Source: Caprella mutica | Taxonomy: Eukaryota > Arthropoda > Malacostraca > Amphipoda > Caprellidae | Length of the DNA: 64,000 nucleotides | Assembly: GCA_947561585.1 (NCBI GenBank) | Contig: CANNZV010001060.1 | Coordinates: forward strand, 62,001 to 126,000 | Reading direction: 5' to 3' | Part shown: piece by piece, positions 63,801 to 64,000 of the stretch | Numbering within the stretch: position 1 is the stretch's first letter | Layout of the letters: each line of letters opens with the position of its first letter | The notes under the pieces: model-generated | What the model saw: only the letters and a program-made list of their open reading frames with translations | What the model was told of the DNA's origin: nothing | Databases searched by the model: none | Translations under genes and position numbers: made by a program

Positions 63801-64000
63801 ATAAATTAATAATATATTTATTTCGTATGTGCTTTTGGCAATTTGGATTTATTTTTAATTTACAGTGTCGTCTTCTAACTGAAGTCTTTTGTTTTTCAGA
63901 GCTGACTCCAGGGACCGGGAGCCCCCTCTGGGAGGAGAATTTAGAGGAGACCTGGAGGAGGAAGAAGAGGAGGAGGCTCTTGGCAGTGACGAAGAGGAGC
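21869..64000 (+). CDS. SRPK: SR-protein kinase (SRPK), N-terminal part with alternative N-terminal exons; continues past window
   Basis: Coding segments seen: 21869-21899, 26691-26901, 40547-42026, 54676-56765, 60918-63232, and the shared exon from 63900. SRPKs phosphorylate Arg-Ser dipeptides of SR splicing factors in cytoplasm and nucleus. Joining 21869 and 26691 gives MSGKADMNPK, then VAAIAKKKRKRNKNKASQRA, close to human SRPK1 KVLALQARKKRTKAKKDKAQ. The shared exon has LEEEEEEEALGSDEEE, matching the LGSDDDEQEDP block that precedes the SRPK kinase domain. The kinase domain itself lies beyond 64000. All four upstream exons end in phase 2 and fit the shared exon, so they look mutually exclusive. 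Which paralogue this is cannot be told. Confidence 0.8.
22623..22845 (+). repeat. Dispersed ~200-bp repeat, copy 2
   Basis: Same order of blocks as 19078 (CGCCATTTTAATGGCGAGTT, TCTCCTATGCTACAATGTTA, TTTTGGAGAGAGCTGGAGAG). Confidence 0.7.
23927..24631. mobile_element. 705-bp TIR element rich in ATCGAT and GCGC motifs
   Basis: Termini ATGTCACGCGCGTTTGAGTG and CACTCAAACGCGCATGACAT are inverted. Subterminal zones are dense in GATCGAT, TTGCGC and CGAACGCGCA, and nested inverted segments give an overall hairpin. Open frames are short, so it is non-autonomous. It is inserted in the dispersed-repeat mosaic of SRPK intron 1. Confidence 0.75.
24640..26400. other. SRPK intron 1, no gene seen
   Basis: A+T-rich intron. 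Ends of the dispersed mosaic reach about 24800. A G+C-richer island at 25830-25930 (GGGACCCCTTGAGGCACTGA, TTTAGCGGGCAAGCATCCCT) has no match I recognise. Confidence 0.5.
26410..26635 (+). repeat. Dispersed ~200-bp repeat, copy 3
   Basis: More diverged copy (TTCTTGCCATTTTATTGTTG, TCTTATGCTACAATGTTATT, GGAATAGCTGGAGAGACAAA), ending about 55 bp before SRPK exon 2. Confidence 0.65.
26691..26901 (+). CDS. SRPK: SRPK exon 2 (basic N-terminal segment)
   Basis: Acceptor CTCATTTCAG|TTGCGG, donor GACAG|GTATGT; 211 nt, phase 1 in and phase 2 out. It encodes a Lys/Arg-rich run (AIAKKKRKRNKNKASQRAKN), then a polar Gln-rich linker ending LERLDINDEYHSPD. The basic run resembles the SRPK1 N-terminus and could act in nuclear targeting (inference). 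Confidence 0.82.
27074..27985. mobile_element. ~910-bp TIR element in SRPK intron
   Basis: Ends AATTAAGGGGACTGTACTTG and TATGGTGCCCTTAATT are imperfect inverted repeats. Inner inverted blocks include CTACAGCTGTAGGACACTG and GTCCTACAGCTGTAGAGAAT. A CT-rich patch sits at 27780-27860. No conserved coding sequence. Confidence 0.55.
28118..28178 (+). promoter_or_regulatory. Candidate recursive splice site with short poison exon
   Basis: GTGTTCTATCTTTGCAG|GTAAGA fuses a good 3' splice site directly to a 5' splice site at 28137/28138. A second CAG|GTAAGT follows 35 nt later (28172/28173). This is the layout of a recursive-splicing exon. If the 35-nt exon were retained after exon 2 the reading frame would hit TAA at once; after exon 1 it would hit TGA. 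It lies in a very long intron of SRPK in sense orientation. Confidence 0.6.
28205..28735. repeat. ~61-63-bp tandem repeat
   Basis: About eight copies of a unit containing CATCTATGATACTCTTTTCT and TTACATGCAAAGTTCAAACT, with an ATAATGC/ACATGC length variant. Confidence 0.9.
29141..29672. repeat. 20-bp minisatellite agtgagagtgacagagttat
   Basis: About 26 copies in perfect 20-bp register. The first seven or so read agtgagttat instead of acagagttat, so the array has an older edge and a homogenised body. In SRPK sense each unit holds ATA|GTGAGA, a donor-like string. Confidence 0.93.
29700..30132. other. Intron stretch between array and LINE 3' end
   Basis: Includes a hairpin GGGACTGCCTGAAGGCAGTCCC at 29944-29967 and a tRNA-like fragment (GACAGCTCAGTTGGTCAGCT) near 30090 with no matching B box. 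Possibly a SINE tail or the LINE's 3' untranslated end. No gene. Confidence 0.4.
30133..32735 (-). mobile_element. Decayed CR1-like non-LTR retrotransposon (LINE)
   Basis: Minus-strand fragments in order: endonuclease (ILFNARSTRKKLQQF, GGGVMIYVR, LLYRPPH, then LGDFNCRVDW, ALDLIFTT and SDHNAVSF), reverse transcriptase (LDPNKAAGPDGF, VTPIFKTG, SNYRPISLTS, then HLDFKKAFDK, and a catalytic KFADDTK at about 30847-30826), and the C-terminal region (RLERVQARATKLVPEIRYKE). Frames are broken by several stops and frameshifts, and no ORF1 is seen, so it is 5'-truncated and dead. CR1/L2-type assignment is by motif wording from memory. It lies antisense to SRPK within its intron. A C-rich stretch with CACTGATACCAC repeats follows at 32790-32890. 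Confidence 0.88.
33250..33612. repeat. 22-bp tandem repeat (gatgcagaagtgttgtatct type)
   Basis: About 16 copies, with GTGTCTAT or GTATCTAT variants clustered. Flanks (GGTGGGAATTGTAGCATGGA before, AAGTATTTCATGAGTGTGTT after) match an unamplified relative at 44088-44200. Confidence 0.92.
33662..34300. repeat. 30-bp tandem repeat
   Basis: About 21 copies of a 30-bp unit containing GTTAGAGAGGGTACAGTATC and TCGTCAAACT. Several copies lack one T (GTAGAG), and a few are 17 bp because the TCGTCAAACT block is missing. Confidence 0.93.
35023..35202. mobile_element. Family A palindromic element
   Basis: Arms AGGGGTAAACTCCTAGTTAT and CGACAATTCGTAACTTACTC around a short GGTATCATGGATAC core. Nested in the 34.7-39.2 kb element. 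Confidence 0.65.
35206..35636. repeat. 26-bp tandem repeat
   Basis: About 16 copies containing AGGTAGCTACCTAC followed by AGGTACCCATTT, ACGTTCCCATTT or ATGTACCCATTT variants. Each unit is itself partly palindromic (GTAGCTAC). Confidence 0.92.
35640..37265. other. Interior of the 4.4-kb inverted-repeat element, no gene seen
   Basis: C-rich tracts at 35930-35960 and 36100-36125 flank ordinary sequence. A loose set of short repeats (GTGTGTCGATATAGCACATC type) lies at 36290-36450. Frames at 36759-37028 and 37139-37402 resemble no known family, and the latter runs into the array. Confidence 0.5.
37272..39035. repeat. 19-bp minisatellite gtacttgtatctaggatac
   Basis: About 92 copies. Variants cluster in blocks (GGGTAC at 37988-38085 and 38330-38380, GATATG at 38140-38220 and 38390-38460, TTCTTG at 38510-38560), showing regional duplication. 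The unit contains the interrupted palindrome GTATCTAGGATAC. Confidence 0.96.
39180..40060. other. SRPK intron, no gene seen
   Basis: A+T-rich single-copy sequence with no credible open frame or RNA gene. Confidence 0.5.
40069..40212. mobile_element. Family A palindromic element
   Basis: Arms AAGTTCCGAATTATCGAACG and TACGATAATTTGGAATTTAT with a full core (GGTAACCGTGATACTTGCAG and its complement). Confidence 0.7.
40547..42026 (+). CDS. SRPK: SRPK alternative N-terminal exon (acidic, Ser-rich, ~490 residues)
   Basis: Acceptor CGTTTTTAG|GAACTG, donor AATCT|GTAAGT. It opens in the phase left by exon 1 (reading GTAVLMIGIRDTEKR) and closes in phase 2. Translation could also start at the ATG at 40561. 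The protein is acidic and disordered, with a Ser-rich block (SSSTSSSSSASSFDSGEASP) and a more ordered-looking tail containing AWTPRSLEDLPCISSSELLQ. I do not recognise a domain. It could belong to a separate nested gene, but phase agreement on both sides argues for an SRPK isoform. Confidence 0.65.
42238..43247. repeat. 16-bp minisatellite gtgattttatttcctt
   Basis: About 63 copies with only a G/A variant (gtgatttt or atgatttt). The G form dominates the right half. Confidence 0.95.
43266..43490 (-). CDS. Unrecognised 74-residue open frame inside a TIR element
   Basis: Starts MNISMLRRSACPACNEIKMD and continues with TEILPLLGEDLLPAIEWMKQ. Composition looks protein-like (mixed, with a CxxC) rather than A+T noise. 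It could be a captured gene or transposon fragment. No start-context or splice evidence, so coding is doubtful. Confidence 0.25.
   Translation of the reverse strand: MNISMLRRSACPACNEIKMDRATFKTEILPLLGEDLLPAIEWMKQDNYLVKMIAILRNNNKMLPTQYKGIVTNI
43661..44700. other. SRPK intron, includes an unamplified relative of the 33.25-kb array
   Basis: 44088-44200 (GTGAATTGTATCATGGCTAC, TGTATCATAGATACAGAAGT, TTCATGCGTATGTTTG) matches the flanks and single unit of the 22-bp array at 33.2-33.6 kb. Otherwise no gene is seen. Confidence 0.5.
44702..45459. repeat. 25-bp tandem repeat
   Basis: About 30 copies of a unit containing TTTGTACTTACGGTATCCTC, with variants TCTGAACT/TCTGTACT and TATGGTATCC. A higher-order block of about 8 units recurs (compare 45000-45200 with 45250-45440). 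Confidence 0.94.
45466..45634 (-). mobile_element. Family D MITE-like element
   Basis: Contains CAGTCGTAGCGTTTTGCATG and ATTTTCTGCTGCATGAAAAA, with ends AAGGCTTAATTCACACTGGG and GGAAGGGGTCTAAGCG. A second copy in opposite orientation is at 57893-58021. Confidence 0.55.
45785..45978 (+). promoter_or_regulatory. Candidate internal SRPK promoter with first non-coding exon donor
   Basis: Three CCAAT boxes (45791-45795, 45853-45857, 45903-45907), a full CRE TGACGTCA (45822-45829), a CRE half-site TGACGTG (45884-45890) and a GC box GGGCGGGGC (45929-45937) lie within 150 bp. A good donor CCGG|GTAAGA follows at 45978/45979. The dense cluster of classic promoter motifs in an A+T-rich intron is unusual. 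It could supply the leader exon that the 54652 acceptor requires. Confidence 0.5.
46260..47510. repeat. 30-bp minisatellite, open on both strands
   Basis: About 42 copies of a 30-bp unit with GGTATCCTTGATGCTATCAT and variants (GATACTATC, ATGCCCTTGG, ATGCCATGGG). Because 30 is a multiple of three, long frames of decapeptides stay open on both strands (46195-47574 minus, 46288-47577 plus). I treat them as non-coding. Blocks of about 8 units recur, showing segmental expansion. Confidence 0.95.
47796..48063. repeat. 24-bp tandem repeat
   Basis: Eleven near-identical copies containing GTGACTGAGTCTCGTGACTT. Period divisible by three, so a spurious frame stays open. Confidence 0.93.
48216..48700. 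repeat. 18-bp minisatellite gtgcagtattgaacgttt
   Basis: About 27 copies, with variants CAGTGCTGTACG and CAGCATTGAACG. In SRPK sense each unit holds GTTTGTGCAG|T, a weak 3'-splice-like string. Open frames on both strands are due to the period. Confidence 0.94.
49014..49155. mobile_element. Family A palindromic element
   Basis: Arms AGGGTAATTTCCTAGTTATC and CGATAATTCGTAACTTAACC with inner CACATTTTCGATCATAAGAA. A lone right arm of the family also lies at 49744-49783. Confidence 0.7.
49340..49548. repeat. ~20-bp degenerate repeat (cacgtactcgtacagtg type)
   Basis: About ten copies with length variation (inserted TATA, missing ACA). Contains CACGTAC motifs. Confidence 0.85.
49790..50390. other. 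SRPK intron, no gene seen
   Basis: A+T-rich. GGCGTCTGAGTCAGGAGTCG and CGGAGTCGAGGAGTCGGCAA suggest another decayed dispersed repeat. No coding sequence. Confidence 0.45.
50391..50559. mobile_element. Family A palindromic element
   Basis: Arms AAGTTACGAATTATCGGTCA and TGACCGACAAATCATAACTT, with inner ATCTTCGGTCATATATGGAA. Confidence 0.7.
50971..50996 (+). promoter_or_regulatory. CRE plus CCAAT pair
   Basis: TGACGTCA at 50974-50981 and CCAAT at 50992-50996, upstream of sequence with CGCCGTAAGATGG. A weaker echo of the 45.8-kb cluster; possibly a second internal promoter. Confidence 0.25.
51150..51538. repeat. 20-bp minisatellite gagaaactgttggtgctctt
   Basis: About 19 copies, some one base shorter (GGGAACTG). 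It abuts the polypyrimidine array. Confidence 0.93.
51545..52069 (+). repeat. 26-bp polypyrimidine minisatellite ending in a 3' splice site
   Basis: About 19 copies of a unit containing CTCACCTCTTGTCTCTCCTT, almost purely pyrimidine on the plus (SRPK sense) strand. It ends CTTTCTCCCCTCATTCCAG at 52069, an excellent acceptor. A left GT, a middle mixed zone, and a right TCTTCTCTC variant block show directional homogenisation. Overlapping frames of Ser/Leu/Pro are compositional artefacts. Confidence 0.94.
52070..52980. other. SRPK intron between arrays, no gene seen
   Basis: CT-rich to about 52250, then ordinary sequence. GTGAGG|GTGTGT at about 52100 could close a 31-nt cryptic exon after the acceptor at 52069. 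G+C-richer 52700-52960 has no recognised content. Confidence 0.4.
52989..53612. repeat. 40-bp tandem repeat
   Basis: About 15 copies of a 40-bp unit containing GGGATAGTTAGCAGATACTA and CCTAGGCATTAGAAAGAACA, with GCAGGTACTA and AACAGATACT variants. Confidence 0.94.
53613..54651. other. SRPK intron leading to the 54652 exon, no gene seen
   Basis: A+T-rich. A small degenerate repeat (CAATGGAACATAATAGCATT) occurs about four times at 54110-54260. Confidence 0.5.
54652..56765 (+). CDS. SRPK: SRPK alternative N-terminal exon with SRSPIPP heptads (CDS from 54676)
   Basis: Acceptor CTTCACATTTAG at 54651, then 24 nt with stops in all frames, then ATG at 54676: a coding start exon with an upstream non-coding exon elsewhere. 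The donor GGGGCAG|GTAACT leaves phase 2. The 696-residue product is Pro/Ser-rich. Residues about 350-515 are 20 or so imperfect heptads of the type SRSPIPP, encoded by a 21-bp repeat near TCTAGATCTCCAATACCGCC. RS and SP dipeptides are the kind of site SR kinases phosphorylate. The conserved-looking HALYSANYKYSLDVPRVALR lies before the repeats. The frame stays open through divergent copies, with Pro/Ser codon use across the whole exon, which supports real coding. Confidence 0.68.
56885..57180. repeat. 38-bp tandem repeat
   Basis: About eight copies containing GATACTTATTATGCTTACCC and GTATCAAA; each junction forms GTATCAAAGATAC. Confidence 0.9.
57181..57890. other. SRPK intron, no gene seen
   Basis: An inverted pair (ATAATCTCATCGTTGAAGGT against ACCTTCAACGATAAGATTTT) lies at about 57417-57496, a small hairpin element. 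Otherwise single-copy A+T-rich sequence. Confidence 0.45.
57893..58021 (+). mobile_element. Family D MITE-like element
   Basis: Ends TTTCATACGGGTGTTTTTCT and AAAACACGCCCCGTATGAAA are inverted. The interior GCATGAAAAAAGCTACGACT matches the inverted copy at 45466-45634. Confidence 0.65.
58557..59000. repeat. ~28-bp tandem repeat
   Basis: About 15 copies of a unit containing GAAGTTCGTGCAAGCATTGC and TCGTTTAT. Degenerates to the right (TTCAATTACGAAG, TTATGATGTTCG). Confidence 0.92.
59001..60820. other. SRPK intron, no gene seen
   Basis: A cluster of GTATCxxxGATAC motifs without tandem order lies at 59480-59640 (GTATCAGAGATACGATAG, GTATCCATGATACGGTAG). A short poly-G run sits at 60072-60084. No coding sequence. 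Confidence 0.5.
60829..60836 (+). promoter_or_regulatory. TATA box candidate for the 60918 SRPK exon
   Basis: TATAAATA 82 bp upstream of the first ATG at 60918. A start about 30 bp downstream would give a 55-60 nt leader without any intron, consistent with this exon being a true first exon. Confidence 0.4.
60918..63232 (+). CDS. SRPK: SRPK alternative N-terminal exon with Trp-rich hydrophobic segment
   Basis: The first ATG is at 60918 (MNVADNRGSPESP). The frame runs to TGA at 63264, but a donor CCTAG|GTTCGT at 63232/63233 leaves phase 2 and fits the shared exon. Residues 28-66 are strongly basic. Residues 68-96 form one hydrophobic Trp-rich segment (ADWLMWTSDFFWGWWTWAVS), long enough for a membrane helix or hairpin. 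The remaining 670 residues are acidic, Ser-rich and disordered, then a basic patch (KVWHKLKHLKTTKSHQDEKK). The donor lacks a purine at +3, so usage is less certain. If unspliced the protein would end ETPRFVTNSLPNTK. No domain recognised. Confidence 0.62.
63900..64000 (+). CDS. SRPK: SRPK shared exon, acidic LGSD block before the kinase domain (cut by window end)
   Basis: Acceptor TTTGTTTTTCAG at 63899. It encodes ADSRDREPPLGGEFRGD followed by LEEEEEEEALGSDEEE up to the edge. In human SRPK1 and SRPK2 the matching EEEILGSDDDEQEDP is followed at once by DYCKGGYH and the kinase domain, which should begin just past 64000. Confidence 0.82.

Overview
The window is from an animal nuclear genome, almost certainly an invertebrate. 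It has spliced genes with GT-AG introns of up to tens of kilobases, about two-thirds A+T, a decayed CR1-like LINE, many small palindromic terminal-inverted-repeat elements, and more than twenty unrelated minisatellite arrays that fill roughly a quarter of the sequence. The phylum cannot be decided from the sequence alone.

Two genes stand head to head about 500 bp apart. On the minus strand (21366 down to 4854) is a complete, 11-exon DCAF15 orthologue, the substrate receptor of a CUL4-DDB1 ubiquitin ligase. All exon phases agree and give a 998-residue protein; human DCAF15 is about 600 residues, and the extra length lies in one large exon (13665-15329). On the plus strand, from 21869 past the right edge, is the N-terminal part of an SR-protein kinase gene (SRPK). 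A shared exon at 63900 carries the acidic LGSDEEE block that precedes the SRPK kinase domain. Upstream lie at least four alternative N-terminal coding exons (26691-26901, 40547-42026, 54676-56765, 60918-63232), all ending in the same splice phase, so each can join the shared exon in frame. The first two accept the short first exon at 21869. The last two begin with their own ATG.

Layout: 1-4.85 kb, 3' flank of DCAF15, packed with palindromic elements; 4.85-21.4 kb, DCAF15, with a 2-kb 20-mer array and a 3.8-kb 26-mer array in introns; 21.4-21.9 kb, bidirectional promoter; 18.8-24.7 kb, mosaic of inverted dispersed repeats around that promoter; 26.7 kb, SRPK exon 2; 28.1 kb, a likely recursive splice site; 29-34.3 kb, arrays and the LINE; 34.7-39.2 kb, a long inverted-repeat element holding a 1.8-kb 19-mer array; 40.5-42.0 kb, SRPK alternative exon; 42-53.6 kb, a chain of arrays with a CCAAT/CRE/GC-box promoter candidate at 45.8 kb; 54.7-56.8 kb, alternative exon with SRSPIPP heptads; 57-60.8 kb, arrays and flank; 60.9-63.2 kb, alternative exon with a Trp-rich hydrophobic segment; 63.9 kb, shared SRPK exon.

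The most unusual features are: the 26-mer array in DCAF15, whose unit is the 5' splice site of the exon it abuts, giving about 145 tandem copies of a good donor in sense orientation; an SRPK N-terminus made of repeated SR-type substrate motifs; a zero-length-exon (recursive) splice site in the 40-kb SRPK intron; and a 500-bp polypyrimidine array ending in a strong 3' splice site. Both genes act in splicing-factor control (SRPK phosphorylates SR proteins; human DCAF15 is best known for drug-directed degradation of the SR-like factor RBM39), so the head-to-head arrangement may matter functionally. That link is inference.
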